A DNA stretch of 64,000 bases from UMGS1840 sp045661305 (GTDB taxonomy: Bacteria > Bacillota > Clostridia > UMGS1840). Below are positions 28,224-36,791 of the stretch, in pieces. The notes beneath the pieces are model-generated. The model had not been told where the DNA came from. It ran no database searches and saw only the letters and a program-made list of their open reading frames with translations. Numbering within the stretch: position 1 is the first letter of the stretch; every line of letters begins with the position of its first letter. The translations under genes were made by a program, and so were the position numbers. Where the stretch lies: positions 28,525 to 92,524 of the forward strand of contig JAZRFJ010000006.1 in NCBI GenBank assembly GCA_045661305.1, given 5' to 3'.

Positions 28224-28292
28224 AACAGTTTAAAAAATTATTATATACTAAAAAAGAGTGCCATGTGCACTGAAAATTAGGAGGAAACGAAA

Positions 28293-29495
28293 ATGGCAAA
28301 AGCTAAATTCGAAAGAAACAAACCACATGTTAACATTGGTACAATCGGTCACGTTGACCATGGTAAAACTTCTTTAACAGCTGCTATAACAAAAGTTTTA
28401 GCACTCAAAGGTCAGGCTGAATATTCTGCTTACGATAACATCGATAAAGCACCTGAAGAAAGAGAAAGAGGTATTACAATTTCTACAGCTCACGTTGAAT
28501 ACGAAACAGACAACAGACACTATGCACACGTTGACTGTCCTGGACACGCTGACTATGTTAAAAACATGATCACAGGTGCTGCTCAGATGGACGGTGCTAT
28601 CCTCGTTGTATCAGCTGCTGACGGTCCAATGCCTCAGACAAGAGAACATATCCTTCTTTCAAGACAGGTTGGTGTTCCTTATATCGTAGTATTCATGAAC
28701 AAAAAAGACCAGGTTGACGATCCAGAACTTTTGGAACTCGTTGAAATGGAAATCAGAGAATTGCTCAACGAATATGAATTCCCAGGTGATGATATTCCGA
28801 TCGTTGCAGGTTCAGCTCTCCAGGCTTTGGAATGTGCTTCAACAGATCCTTCAGCTCCTGAATACGCTCCAGTATTAGAGCTTATGGACAGAGTTGATGA
28901 ATATATCCCAACACCTGAAAGAAAAGCAGACCTTCCATTCCTTATGCCTATCGAAGATATCTTCTCAATCACAGGTAGAGGAACAGTTGCTACAGGTAGA
29001 GTTGAAAGAGGTCAGCTCAACATGTCTGACGAAGTTGAAATCGTTGGTCTTGCTGAAGAAGCTAGAAAAGTTGTTGTAACAGGTATCGAAATGTTCAGAA
29101 AACTTCTTGACTATGCTGAAGCTGGTGATAACGTTGGTGTACTTCTTAGAGGTATCCAGAGAGACGAAATCGAAAGAGGACAGGTTCTTGCTAAACCAGG
29201 TTCAATCCACCCACACACAAAGTTCAAAGCAGAAGTTTATGTTTTGACAAAAGATGAAGGTGGTAGACATACACCATTCTTTAACGATTACAGACCACAG
29301 TTCTATTTCAGAACAACAGACGTTACAGGTCAGATCAAATTACCAGAAGGCGTTGAAATGTGCATGCCTGGTGATAACGTAACAATGGAAGTTGAACTTA
29401 TCAAACCTATCGCTATCGAAGAAGGATTGCGTTTCGCTATCCGTGAAGGTGGTAGAACAGTTGGTTCAGGTGTTGTTGCTTCAGTTGCTGAATAA
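28293..29495 (+). CDS. tuf: Elongation factor Tu
   Basis: The 400-residue EF-Tu has GHVDHGKTSLTAAI (G1), DCPGHADYVKNMI (G3), NKKD as G4 (NKxD), SALQALE as the G5 region and the C-terminal beta-barrels. It delivers aminoacyl-tRNA to the ribosome. GGAGGAAAC precedes the ATG, and a small hairpin AGTGC/GCACT (28257-28271) lies in the gap after fusA. A terminator follows, ending the str cluster. Confidence 0.98.
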   Translation: MAKAKFERNKPHVNIGTIGHVDHGKTSLTAAITKVLALKGQAEYSAYDNIDKAPEERERGITISTAHVEYETDNRHYAHVDCPGHADYVKNMITGAAQMDGAILVVSAADGPMPQTREHILLSRQVGVPYIVVFMNKKDQVDDPELLELVEMEIRELLNEYEFPGDDIPIVAGSALQALECASTDPSAPEYAPVLELMDRVDEYIPTPERKADLPFLMPIEDIFSITGRGTVATGRVERGQLNMSDEVEIVGLAEEARKVVVTGIEMFRKLLDYAEAGDNVGVLLRGIQRDEIERGQVLAKPGSIHPHTKFKAEVYVLTKDEGGRHTPFFNDYRPQFYFRTTDVTGQIKLPEGVEMCMPGDNVTMEVELIKPIAIEEGLRFAIREGGRTVGSGVVASVAE

Positions 29496-29523
29496 TAACA
29501 TTCAAACTAAATAAAAACATTAT

Positions 29524-29556
29524 GGAGACTCGATTTTCGGGTCTCCTGTTTTTTTG
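29524..29556 (+). terminator. Intrinsic terminator after tuf
   Basis: A 9-bp stem with one G-T pair (29524-29532 with 29538-29546) followed by a T-run at 29549-29555. Confidence 0.9.
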
Positions 29557-29681
29557 TTTTCTTTTCTCTTTTGGTTTCACATCGAAATAGAATAAAAAAC
29601 AAACTAAAAAACTAATTAAATAGAAAAAATCGGAAAAAAGTAAAAAAATTTCAAAAAAATAAAAAAATTTTCAAAAAACAC

Positions 29682-29710
29682 TTGATTTTTTGTATAAAGT
29701 ATGATACAAT
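29682..29710 (+). promoter_or_regulatory. Promoter of the S10 ribosomal-protein cluster
   Basis: TTGATT at 29682-29687, 17 bases, TACAAT at 29705-29710, extended -10 TG at 29702-29703. It sits in AT-rich DNA after the tuf terminator and should drive rpsJ and the genes that follow. Confidence 0.8.
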
Positions 29711-30003
29711 ACTATCTGTTATGTTATGCGATGAAGTGGGAGGTGGCCCAGAAACCTTGTAACCGAGGGCTTTTGAGGGAATTTCCATGGAGTATGTCCG
29801 ATTTAAAATTGGGCGGCTTAAATTACGGTTGGTCTTACACAATATGTCTGTGTATGTCTTCATATGCGTTTTTTATGCCCGAATTTTGTCTTAAAATCTC
29901 GGGAAATTTTATGCTTTGGGGATGAAACACACGGGTGAGTGTTAAGAAAATTATACCGTGAAGCCATAACGAGAAACTATTATATTTTAGGAGGAACACG
30001 GTA
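29711..30003 (+). promoter_or_regulatory. Long structured leader of the S10 cluster
   Basis: About 290 bases without a supported gene separate the promoter from rpsJ. The first third contains a G-rich GTGGGAGGTGGCCCAG-like stretch and several CC/GG runs that can pair; the last third has CCCGA (29878-29882) pairing with TCGGG (29899-29903) around an ATTTT/AAAAT stem. Long S10 leaders act as L4-dependent control sites in other bacteria; that function here is inferred only. Confidence 0.55.
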
Positions 30004-30318
30004 ATGGCAGCAATGAAAGAAAAAATCAGAATCAGACTTAAGGCTTATGATCATGTAATCCTTGACCAGTCTGCACAGAAGGTAGTGGAAACTGCAAAAA
30101 GAACAGGAGCAAATGTATCAGGTCCTGTACCACTTCCAACAAAGAAAGAGATCGTTACAATCTTGAGAGCGGTTCACAAGTACAAAGATTCTCGTGAACA
30201 GTTTGAAATGAGAACTCACAAGAGAATGATCGACATTCTTAATCCGACAGCTAAGACAGTTGATGCTCTTATGAAGTTGGATTTACCTGCCGGCGTTGAA
30301 TTTGATATTAAACTCTAA
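30004..30318 (+). CDS. rpsJ: 30S ribosomal protein S10
   Basis: The 104-residue S10 (KIRIRLKAYDHVILDQSA, VSGPVPLPTKKE, DSREQFEMRTHKR) is of normal length. S10 is part of the 30S head and, as NusE, of antitermination complexes. AGGAGG at 29989-29994 lies 9 bases before the ATG. It is the first gene of the S10 cluster. Confidence 0.97.
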   Translation: MAAMKEKIRIRLKAYDHVILDQSAQKVVETAKRTGANVSGPVPLPTKKEIVTILRAVHKYKDSREQFEMRTHKRMIDILNPTAKTVDALMKLDLPAGVEFDIKL

Positions 30319-30370
30319 TTCAAGCTGTAGGGAAAAAATTAAGACATATATACATTTATATATATGCACC

Positions 30371-30431
30371 GCAATGTTTTTTAGCGATTGCCATCCTGTG
30401 TCAGGCGACGCTGATGTGGAAAAAATATTGC
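30371..30431 (+). promoter_or_regulatory. Three-tier hairpin between rpsJ and rplC
   Basis: A 12-bp outer stem (GCAATGTTTTTT 30371-30382 with AAAAAATATTGC 30420-30431, one G-U pair) encloses AGCG/CGCT (30383-30386, 30409-30412) and CCTG/CAGG (30395-30398, 30402-30405), separated by asymmetric internal loops. It resembles ribosomal-protein mRNA sites in form and may be a regulatory RNA element for rplC and later genes. Confidence 0.55.
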
Positions 30432-30519
30432 ATTAACCTGTCCTTTAAATAAAACTAAAAAACGAAAGGACAAAGGTCATGTTGGGGAACCAACCAATAA
30501 CCATAGGAGGAGAAAGATT

Positions 30520-31158
30520 ATGGAAAAAGCAATCTTGGGTAAGAAAATAGGTATGACTCAACTTTTTTCGGAAACAGGTAAATTCATTCCTGTTACTGTA
30601 GTTGAAGCAGGTCCATGCGTAGTTACTCAGAAAAAGACTGTTGAAACAGACGGTTACAACAGCATCCAGGTAGGCTTTGGCGACATTAAAGAAAAGAAAG
30701 TTAACAAGCCTATGAAAGGTCATTTTGACAAAGCAGGCGTAGCTGCTAAAAAATTCTTAAGAGAGTTCAGACTTGATGATATAAGTGCATATGAACTCGG
30801 ACAGGAAATCACAGCATCAGTTTTTGCTGCAGGAGATTTTGTTGATGTGTCAGGTACATCTAAAGGTAAAGGTTACCAGGGTGTTATCAAAAGACACGGT
30901 CAGTCAAGAGTTCCTATGAGCCACGGTGCAGGTCCTGTACACAGAGAAGTTGGTTCAATGGGTGCTTGTTCATCACCTTCAAGAGTTTTCAAAGGCAAAA
31001 AGCTTGCAGGACAGATGGGTAACGAAAGAGTTACAGTACAGAACCTTGAAATTGTTAAGGTTATGGAAGACAAAAACTTAATTTTGGTTAAAGGTGCAAT
31101 TCCTGGTCCAAAAGGCGGTTTGGTAACAATCACAAATACAGTAAAATCAGGTAAATAA
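30520..31158 (+). CDS. rplC: 50S ribosomal protein L3
   Basis: The 212-residue L3 has the bacterial start KAILGKKIGMTQLF, the central GTSKGKGYQGVIKRHG and the extended loop near GSMGACSSPSRVFKGKKLAGQMG that reaches the peptidyl-transferase centre. AGGAGGAGAAAG precedes the ATG. It comes after a 201-base structured gap. Confidence 0.97.
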   Translation: MEKAILGKKIGMTQLFSETGKFIPVTVVEAGPCVVTQKKTVETDGYNSIQVGFGDIKEKKVNKPMKGHFDKAGVAAKKFLREFRLDDISAYELGQEITASVFAAGDFVDVSGTSKGKGYQGVIKRHGQSRVPMSHGAGPVHREVGSMGACSSPSRVFKGKKLAGQMGNERVTVQNLEIVKVMEDKNLILVKGAIPGPKGGLVTITNTVKSGK

Positions 31159-31217
31159 TTTTACCGAAGTTAAGAAAGAAACCGTCTTATTAAAGATGGT
31201 GAGAGGAGGAACTTAAG

Positions 31218-31841
31218 ATGCCTAAAGTAGCTTTATATAATATAGAAGGCAGCAAAATCGGCGATATCGAACTCAAAGACGAAATATTTGCCGTTGAAAT
31301 CAGCAATGCAGCATTGCATATGACTGTAAAAAACTTTTTGGCTAATCAGAGACAAGGCACACAGTCAACTAAGACTCGTACAGAAGTAAGAGGTGGCGGT
31401 GCTAAGCCATGGAAACAAAAAGGAACAGGCCGTGCAAGACAGGGTTCAATCCGTGCTCCACAGTGGACAGGCGGCGGTGTTGCACTCGGTCCTAAACCAA
31501 GAGATTACAGATATTCTCTTAACAAGAAGGTAAGAAGACTCGCTCTTAAATCTGCACTTACTTCAAAAGTAAATGAAAATGCAATTTTTGTAGTAGATTC
31601 ACTTGCTCTTCCACAGATTAAAACAAAAGAATTTGTTAAAGTTCTTAACAACTTCAAAATAGAAAAGAAAGCATTCTTCGTAACAGGTGCTAAAGAAGAC
31701 AACCTCGTTGCTTCAGCAAACAATGTTCCGGGAATCAAAACAGCAGTTGTTGACACAATCAACACATACGATCTTTTGACACACGATATCCTCGTTATCG
31801 AAAAATCAGCTGTTATCAAATTAGAGGAGGTGTACTCCTAA
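31218..31841 (+). CDS. rplD: 50S ribosomal protein L4
   Basis: The 207-residue L4 contains the tunnel-loop region RGGGAKPWKQKGTGRARQG and the GPKPRDYRYSLNKK block. L4 lines the exit tunnel and, in some bacteria, represses the S10 operon through its leader. Its stop overlaps the rplW start by one base (TAATG), indicating coupled translation. Confidence 0.97.
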   Translation: MPKVALYNIEGSKIGDIELKDEIFAVEISNAALHMTVKNFLANQRQGTQSTKTRTEVRGGGAKPWKQKGTGRARQGSIRAPQWTGGGVALGPKPRDYRYSLNKKVRRLALKSALTSKVNENAIFVVDSLALPQIKTKEFVKVLNNFKIEKKAFFVTGAKEDNLVASANNVPGIKTAVVDTINTYDLLTHDILVIEKSAVIKLEEVYS

Positions 31842-32131
31842 TGAGTAAAGCATACGATATTATAATTGCCCCTATCATTTCTGAAAAATCAATGTCAATG
31901 ATACAGGAAAAGAAGTACACATTTAAGGTTGCTAAAAATGCAAACAAAATCGAAATCAAAAAAGCAATCGAGGAAATTTTCAAGGTAGAAGTTGACTGTG
32001 TAACAACTCTTAATGTAAGAGGCAAAATGAAGAGAGTCGGCGTTCATCAGGGAAAAACTCCTGATTGGAAGAAAGCGATTGTTAAGCTTAAAGGCACAAA
32101 GACAATTGAATTCTTTGAAAGCTTGCAATAA
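31841..32131 (+). CDS. rplW: 50S ribosomal protein L23
   Basis: The 96-residue L23 begins with DIIIAPIISEKSM and has the family YTFKVAKNANKIEIKKAIE and VKLKGTKTIEFF blocks. L23 sits at the tunnel exit and docks trigger factor and SRP. GAGGAGGTG lies inside the end of rplD; the ATG overlaps the rplD stop. Confidence 0.96.
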   Translation: MSKAYDIIIAPIISEKSMSMIQEKKYTFKVAKNANKIEIKKAIEEIFKVEVDCVTTLNVRGKMKRVGVHQGKTPDWKKAIVKLKGTKTIEFFESLQ

Positions 32132-32151
32132 TTGAAAGGGAGATGATTTAA

Positions 32152-32985
32152 ATGGCTATAAAAACATATAAACCAACTACTCCGTCAAGAAGATTTATGA
32201 CCACAGCTGATTATTCTGGACTTTCAAAAGTAAAACCGGAAAAATCTTTGGTTGTATCACTCAAAAAGAATGCCGGAAGAAACAATTACGGTAGAATTAC
32301 TGTAAGACACAGAGGCGGCGGAAACAAAGTTAAATACAGAATTATAGATTTCAAGAGAGATAAGATGGACATGAACGCAACAGTTCTTACTCTTGAATAC
32401 GATCCAAACAGAACAGCTTATATCGCACTTGTTCAGTACGAAGACGGCGAAAAGAGATACATTCTCGCTCCTGACGGACTTAATGTTGGCGATGTAGTTA
32501 CTTCTTCAGCTTCTGCTGATATTAAGCCGGGTAATGCACTTCCTTTGGAAAACATTCCAGTAGGTACAATTATCCACAACATTGAAATCAGCAAGAACAA
32601 AGGCGGTCAGCTTGTAAGAGCAGCAGGTAACGCAGCTCAGCTTATGGCTAAAGAAGGCGGCTATGCACTTATAAGACTTCCTTCAGGCGAAGTTAGAAAA
32701 GTTCTTATCAGCTGTATGGCTACAATCGGTCAGGTAAGTAACTTAGAGCATGAAAATGTTTCAATCGGTAAAGCAGGTAGAAAAAGACATATGGGCATAA
32801 GACCTACCGTTCGTGGTGTTGTTATGAATCCATGTGACCATCCACACGGTGGTGGTGAAGGTAAATCACCTATCGGTCGTCCGTCACCTGTTACACCTTG
32901 GGGTAAACCGGCACTCGGTTACAAAACAAGAAAAACAAAGAAACATTCTTCTAAGCTTATTATCAAAGACAGAAGATCTAAATAA
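32152..32985 (+). CDS. rplB: 50S ribosomal protein L2
   Basis: The 277-residue L2 has the conserved RNA-binding domains, the peptidyl-transferase-near segment MNPCDHPHGGGEGKSPIGR (with the key histidine) and the basic C-terminus KTRKTKKHSSKLI. AAAGGGAGATG precedes the ATG. Normal length and order. Confidence 0.98.
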   Translation: MAIKTYKPTTPSRRFMTTADYSGLSKVKPEKSLVVSLKKNAGRNNYGRITVRHRGGGNKVKYRIIDFKRDKMDMNATVLTLEYDPNRTAYIALVQYEDGEKRYILAPDGLNVGDVVTSSASADIKPGNALPLENIPVGTIIHNIEISKNKGGQLVRAAGNAAQLMAKEGGYALIRLPSGEVRKVLISCMATIGQVSNLEHENVSIGKAGRKRHMGIRPTVRGVVMNPCDHPHGGGEGKSPIGRPSPVTPWGKPALGYKTRKTKKHSSKLIIKDRRSK

Positions 32986-33036
32986 TACAGTGCAAAGTTG
33001 TGCATAAGTATGAGAAATAATTAAGGAGGCAGTAAA

Positions 33037-33309
33037 ATGAGCCGTTCGATAAAAAAAGGACCTTTCGTTGATCCTAAGCTCTTAAAAAGAGTTGAAGAAA
33101 TGAATGCGAATAACGAACAGAGAGTTTTAAAAACATGGTCTCGTTCTTCAACAATTTTCCCACAGTTTGTTGGTCATACAATAGCTGTTTATGACGGAAG
33201 AAAGCATGTTCCTGTTTATGTAACAGAAGATATGGTAGGACACAAATTAGGTGAATTTGCTCCTACAAGAACATTCAAAGGTCATGCAGGCGCAAAAACA
33301 ACGAAATAA
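33037..33309 (+). CDS. rpsS: 30S ribosomal protein S19
   Basis: The 90-residue S19 (MSRSIKKGPFVDPKLL, TWSRSSTIFPQFVGHTI, KLGEFAPTRTFKGHAG) is complete. It forms the 30S head with S13. AAGGAGG precedes the ATG. Confidence 0.98.
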   Translation: MSRSIKKGPFVDPKLLKRVEEMNANNEQRVLKTWSRSSTIFPQFVGHTIAVYDGRKHVPVYVTEDMVGHKLGEFAPTRTFKGHAGAKTTK

Positions 33310-33373
33310 TTTAAAAATTTAACTAAGAATAATAAAGATACCCAAAGAGATGGGTTTTAGAGGAGGAATTAAG

Positions 33374-33709
33374 ATGGAGGCAAAAGCAACACTCCGTTAC
33401 GCAAGAATATCTCCCCGCAAGGTAAAGATAGTAATTGATTTAATAAGAAACAAACCGGTAGATCAGGCATTGGCAATCGTAAGACACACACCAAAAGCTG
33501 CATCACCATTGGTTGAAAAATTATTATTGTCAGCTATAGCAAATGCGGAAAATAACAACAACATGGCAAGAGAAGATTTATATGTTTCAGAATGTTTCGC
33601 AAACCCAGGCCCAATTCTTAAGAGAATTATGCCAAGAGCACAGGGAAGAGCATTCAGAATAAACAAAAGAACAAGTCATATAACAGTTGTTGTTAAAGAA
33701 AGAGGATAA
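33374..33709 (+). CDS. rplV: 50S ribosomal protein L22
   Basis: The 111-residue L22 has LRYARISPRKVKIVIDLIR at its start and the tunnel hairpin PRAQGRAFRINKRTSHITVVV near its end. I chose ATG 33374, directly after AGGAGG at 33361-33366; an in-frame ATG at 33350 lacks a ribosome-binding site and gives a foreign N-terminus. Confidence 0.96.
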   Translation: MEAKATLRYARISPRKVKIVIDLIRNKPVDQALAIVRHTPKAASPLVEKLLLSAIANAENNNNMAREDLYVSECFANPGPILKRIMPRAQGRAFRINKRTSHITVVVKERG

Positions 33710-33724
33710 GGAGGTATCGCGCAA

Positions 33725-34402
33725 ATGGGTCAGAAAGTTAATCCACATGGTCTCAGAGTTGGTGTTATAAAAGACTGGGACTCAAAATGGTACGCACCCG
33801 ACCATAAATTCGGTGATACTTTGGTCGAGGACAATAAAATAAGAAAGTTCTTGAAAAAGGAACTTTATCAGGCTGGAATTTCTAAGATTGAAATAGAAAG
33901 AAAAGCAAATAAAATATTCGTAAAAATCTTCACAGCAAAACCTGGTATGCTTATCGGTAAAGGCGGCGCAGAGCTTGAAAAAATCAGAGCATCTGTTGTT
34001 AAGCTTATCGGAAGAGATGCAAGCGTAAATGTAAACATCGTTGAAGTTAAGCATGCTGAAATGGACGCAACATTAGTTGCTGAAAACATTGCTGCACAGC
34101 TCGAAAAAAGAATTTCTTTCAGAAGAGCTATGAAGCAGGCTATGCAAAGAACAATGAAGCTTGGTGCTAAAGGTATCAAGACTGCAGTTTCAGGCCGTGT
34201 AGGCGGTGCAGAAATCGCTAGAACAGAGCATTACCATGAAGGTACAATTCCGCTCCAGACACTTAGAGCAGACATTGACTATGGTTTTGCAGAAGCTGAT
34301 ACAACATACGGTAAACTCGGTGTTAAAGTATGGATATACAAAGGCGAAGTTCTTCCTGAAAACAAAAATTCCAAAAAAAATACTCAAGAGGGAGGAAAAT
34401 AA
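33725..34402 (+). CDS. rpsC: 30S ribosomal protein S3
   Basis: The 225-residue S3 has MGQKVNPHGLRVGVIKDWDS, a KH domain with the GKGG loop (MLIGKGGAELEKIR) and the C-terminal YGKLGVKVWIYKGE block. It lines the mRNA entry site. AAGGAGGTATC overlaps the rplV stop, so the pair is coupled. Confidence 0.98.
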   Translation: MGQKVNPHGLRVGVIKDWDSKWYAPDHKFGDTLVEDNKIRKFLKKELYQAGISKIEIERKANKIFVKIFTAKPGMLIGKGGAELEKIRASVVKLIGRDASVNVNIVEVKHAEMDATLVAENIAAQLEKRISFRRAMKQAMQRTMKLGAKGIKTAVSGRVGGAEIARTEHYHEGTIPLQTLRADIDYGFAEADTTYGKLGVKVWIYKGEVLPENKNSKKNTQEGGK

Positions 34403-34405
34403 GCT

Positions 34406-34840
34406 ATGTTAATGCCTAAAAGAGTAAAAAGAAGAAAACAGTTCAGAGGCAGAATGAAAGGTAAAGCTTTAAGAGGTAACAAAGTTACTTATGGCCAGTT
34501 CGGTATTCAGGCTGTTGAACCAGGCTGGATTACAGGAAACCAGATTGAAGCTGCCCGTATTGCCATCAACCGTTTTATAAAAAGAGGCGGTAAAGTTTGG
34601 ATTAAAATTTTCCCTGACAAACCTGTAACAGAAAAACCTGCTGAAACTCGTATGGGTAGCGGTAAAGGTTCACCAGAATACTGGGTAGCTGTTGTTAAGC
34701 CAGGCAGAGTTTTATTCGAGCTTGCCGGAGTAGATGAAGCAGTTGCAAGAGAAGCGTTGAGATTGGCTCAGCACAAGCTCCCAATCAAAACCAAAATTGT
34801 AATGCGTGAAGAAGTGGAGGAAGTAAGCGATGAAGGTTAA
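34406..34840 (+). CDS. rplP: 50S ribosomal protein L16
   Basis: The 144-residue L16 starts MLMPKRVKRRKQFRGRMKG and includes the conserved PVTEKPAETRMGSGKGSPEYWVA region. L16 helps place the A-site tRNA. GGGAGG lies inside the end of rpsC. Its last 11 bases overlap rpmC. Confidence 0.97.
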   Translation: MLMPKRVKRRKQFRGRMKGKALRGNKVTYGQFGIQAVEPGWITGNQIEAARIAINRFIKRGGKVWIKIFPDKPVTEKPAETRMGSGKGSPEYWVAVVKPGRVLFELAGVDEAVAREALRLAQHKLPIKTKIVMREEVEEVSDEG

Positions 34841-35030
34841 GGAAATTAGAAATTTAGCTGATATTGAGCTTAATCAGAAACTCGCTGATCTGAAAGCTGA
34901 ACTTTTTAACTTAAGATTAAATCATGCAACAAACCAGTTGGATAATCCGCTCAGAATGAAAGAAGTTAAGAAAACAATAGCTAAAATAAAGACAGTGTTA
35001 AAAGAAAGAGAATTAGGTATTGACCGTTAA
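34830..35030 (+). CDS. rpmC: 50S ribosomal protein L29
   Basis: The 66-residue L29 (EIRNLADIELNQKLADLKAE, LFNLRLNHATNQLDNP) is a two-helix protein at the tunnel exit. The ATG overlaps rplP by 11 bases after GGAGG, so translation is coupled. Confidence 0.96.
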   Translation: MKVKEIRNLADIELNQKLADLKAELFNLRLNHATNQLDNPLRMKEVKKTIAKIKTVLKERELGIDR

Positions 35031-35068
35031 GTGATACTTAAATGGTAAATACACAAGGAGGATTTAAA

Positions 35069-35326
35069 ATGGCTGAAAGAGGCTTCAGAAAGGTGAGAGT
35101 CGGAGAAGTTGTCAGCGACAAAATGGATAAAACCATTGTTGTTAAAATCGAGGACTCCGTAAAACACCCGTTATACAAAAAAATTATAAAAAGAAGTATT
35201 AAGCTTAAAGCACACGATGAATTAAATGAATGCGGTATTGGCGACAGAGTTGAAATCATGGAAACAAGACCGCTCTCCAAGGATAAAAGATGGAGACTCA
35301 CAAAAATCGTTGAAAAAGCGAAATAA
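35069..35326 (+). CDS. rpsQ: 30S ribosomal protein S17
   Basis: The 85-residue S17 has GEVVSDKMDKTIVVKIED and GDRVEIMETRPLSKDKRWRL, typical of the OB-fold family. ATG 35069 was chosen because AAGGAGG at 35055-35061 sits just before it; the in-frame ATG at 35042 would add nine atypical residues. Confidence 0.96.
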   Translation: MAERGFRKVRVGEVVSDKMDKTIVVKIEDSVKHPLYKKIIKRSIKLKAHDELNECGIGDRVEIMETRPLSKDKRWRLTKIVEKAK

Positions 35327-35364
35327 TAAATACTTTGAACTATACAAGTTTTTAATAAAGTGGT

Positions 35365-35419
35365 CTGCGAAAAAAGAGGCTATGTGGAATAAAATCTGTT
35401 TTATATAGCAGTTTTGCAG
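35365..35419 (+). promoter_or_regulatory. Multi-tier hairpin before rplN
   Basis: CTGC(G)AAAA (35365-35373) pairs with TTTTGCAG (35412-35419); inside it GCTAT (35379-35383) pairs with ATAGC (35405-35409) and ATAAAA (35389-35394) with TTTTAT (35399-35404) around a 4-base loop. The fold sits right before the AAGGAGG of rplN, where spc-cluster control sites could act. Function is inferred. Confidence 0.5.
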
Positions 35420-35437
35420 ATGATAAGGAGGATTACT

Positions 35438-35806
35438 ATGATTCAGCAAGAGAGCAGAATGAAAGTAGCCGACAACACAGGAGCAAAAGAATTGCTCACC
35501 ATCAGAGTATTGGGCGGTTCTAAAAAAAGATATGCAAATATCGGCGATGTAGTTGTTGCTACAGTTAAAAAAGCAGCACCTGGCGGCGTTGTTAAAAAAG
35601 GTGATGTTGTTAAAGCTGTTATCGTAAGAAGCGTAAAAGGTACAAGAAGACCTGACGGAACATACATTAAATTCGACGAAAACGCAGCTGTAATAATCAA
35701 AGATGATAAAAACCCGAGAGGTACTCGTATTTTTGGGCCTGTTGCAAGAGAACTTCGTGACAAAGAATATTCAAAAATTTTATCTTTGGCCCCTGAAGTA
35801 TTGTAA
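35438..35806 (+). CDS. rplN: 50S ribosomal protein L14
   Basis: The 122-residue L14 starts MIQQESRMKVADNTGAKELL, the family N-terminus, and has PDGTYIKFDENAAVII and GTRIFGPVARELR. ATG 35438 follows AAGGAGG at 35426-35432; upstream in-frame codons give residues foreign to L14. It is the first gene of the spc group. Confidence 0.97.
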   Translation: MIQQESRMKVADNTGAKELLTIRVLGGSKKRYANIGDVVVATVKKAAPGGVVKKGDVVKAVIVRSVKGTRRPDGTYIKFDENAAVIIKDDKNPRGTRIFGPVARELRDKEYSKILSLAPEVL

Positions 35807-35821
35807 GGGAGGACTTAAATT

Positions 35822-36145
35822 ATGTACAAGAAATTAAAAATTAAGAAGAATGACCAGGTAATGGTTATTTCCGGAAAAGATAAAAACAAAAAAGGTAAAG
35901 TTCTTGTTGCAGATCCTAAGAACGGTAAAGTAATCGTTGAAGGCGTAAACATGGCAACAAAACACAAAAAACCAAGATCACAGACTCAGACAGGCGGCAT
36001 CATTAAACAGGAAATCGCAATCAACGCATCAAAAGTTATGCTTGTTTGCCCTAAATGTTCAGCTGCTACAAGAGTAGGTTACAAAATTTTAGACGACGGA
36101 TCAAAAGTTAGATACTGTAAAAAGTGTTCTGAAACTTTGGACTAA
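35822..36145 (+). CDS. rplX: 50S ribosomal protein L24
   Basis: The 107-residue L24 has the KOW motif (DQVMVISGKDKNKKGKVL) and a C-terminal zinc-type CPKC...CKKC cluster that replaces the plain form of many bacteria. L24 starts 50S assembly. GGGAGG precedes the ATG. Confidence 0.96.
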   Translation: MYKKLKIKKNDQVMVISGKDKNKKGKVLVADPKNGKVIVEGVNMATKHKKPRSQTQTGGIIKQEIAINASKVMLVCPKCSAATRVGYKILDDGSKVRYCKKCSETLD

Positions 36146-36164
36146 TAAAGGGAGGTAAGACTAA

Positions 36165-36707
36165 ATGTCAAACTTAGCAAATTTATATAAAAGCGAAGTT
36201 GCACCTGCCTTAATGTCAAAATTTGGTTACAAATCAGTAATGCAAATTCCTAAAATTGACAAGGTAGTAATAAATATCGGTGTTGGCGAAGCTAAAGACA
36301 ATCAGAAAGCGTTAGACTCTGCTGCAAATGACCTTGCAGTTATTACAGGTCAGAAGCCTGTACTCACAAAGGCAAAAAAATCAGTTTCTAACTTCAAATT
36401 AAGAGAAGGTATGAACATTGGTTGTAAGGTTACTTTGAGAGGCGAAAGAATGTACGATTTCATTGAAAGATTATTCTGCGTGGCACTTCCACGAGTAAGA
36501 GACTTCAGAGGAATCAGTGCAAACTCATTCGACGGACGCGGAAATTATGCTTTCGGTATCAAAGAACAGTTGATTTTCCCTGAAATCGAATTTGATAAAA
36601 TCGACAAAATCAGAGGTATGGATATTGCGTTTATAACAACAGCACAGACAGATGAAGAAGCAAAAGAGCTTCTCACACTCATGGGTGCACCGTTTATAAA
36701 GGCGTAA
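36165..36707 (+). CDS. rplE: 50S ribosomal protein L5
   Basis: The 180-residue L5 has VVINIGVGEAKDN near residue 35, GQKPVLTKAKKSVSNFKLREG and RDFRGISANSFDGRGNYAFGI. It binds 5S rRNA and contacts the P-site tRNA. GGGAGG precedes the ATG. Confidence 0.98.
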   Translation: MSNLANLYKSEVAPALMSKFGYKSVMQIPKIDKVVINIGVGEAKDNQKALDSAANDLAVITGQKPVLTKAKKSVSNFKLREGMNIGCKVTLRGERMYDFIERLFCVALPRVRDFRGISANSFDGRGNYAFGIKEQLIFPEIEFDKIDKIRGMDIAFITTAQTDEEAKELLTLMGAPFIKA

Positions 36708-36724
36708 GATTAGATTAGAAGAAA

Positions 36725-36766
36725 AAGAGCGGTAAAGAAACTTTAAAAAGATTCTTTACACCTCTT
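36725..36766 (+). promoter_or_regulatory. Hairpin between rplE and rpsN
   Basis: GTAAAGAA (36732-36739) pairs with TTCTTTAC (36752-36759), extended by AAGAG/CTCTT (36725-36729, 36762-36766) across a small internal loop. It has no T-tract, so it is more likely a control or processing site than a terminator. Confidence 0.45.
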
Positions 36767-36791
36767 ATACTTCAAGGGAAGGATGTAAATT

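Noticed and set aside
29701..29925. 74-codon frame in the S10 leader
   Set aside because: It begins inside the promoter -10, has no ribosome-binding site and no recognisable protein features.
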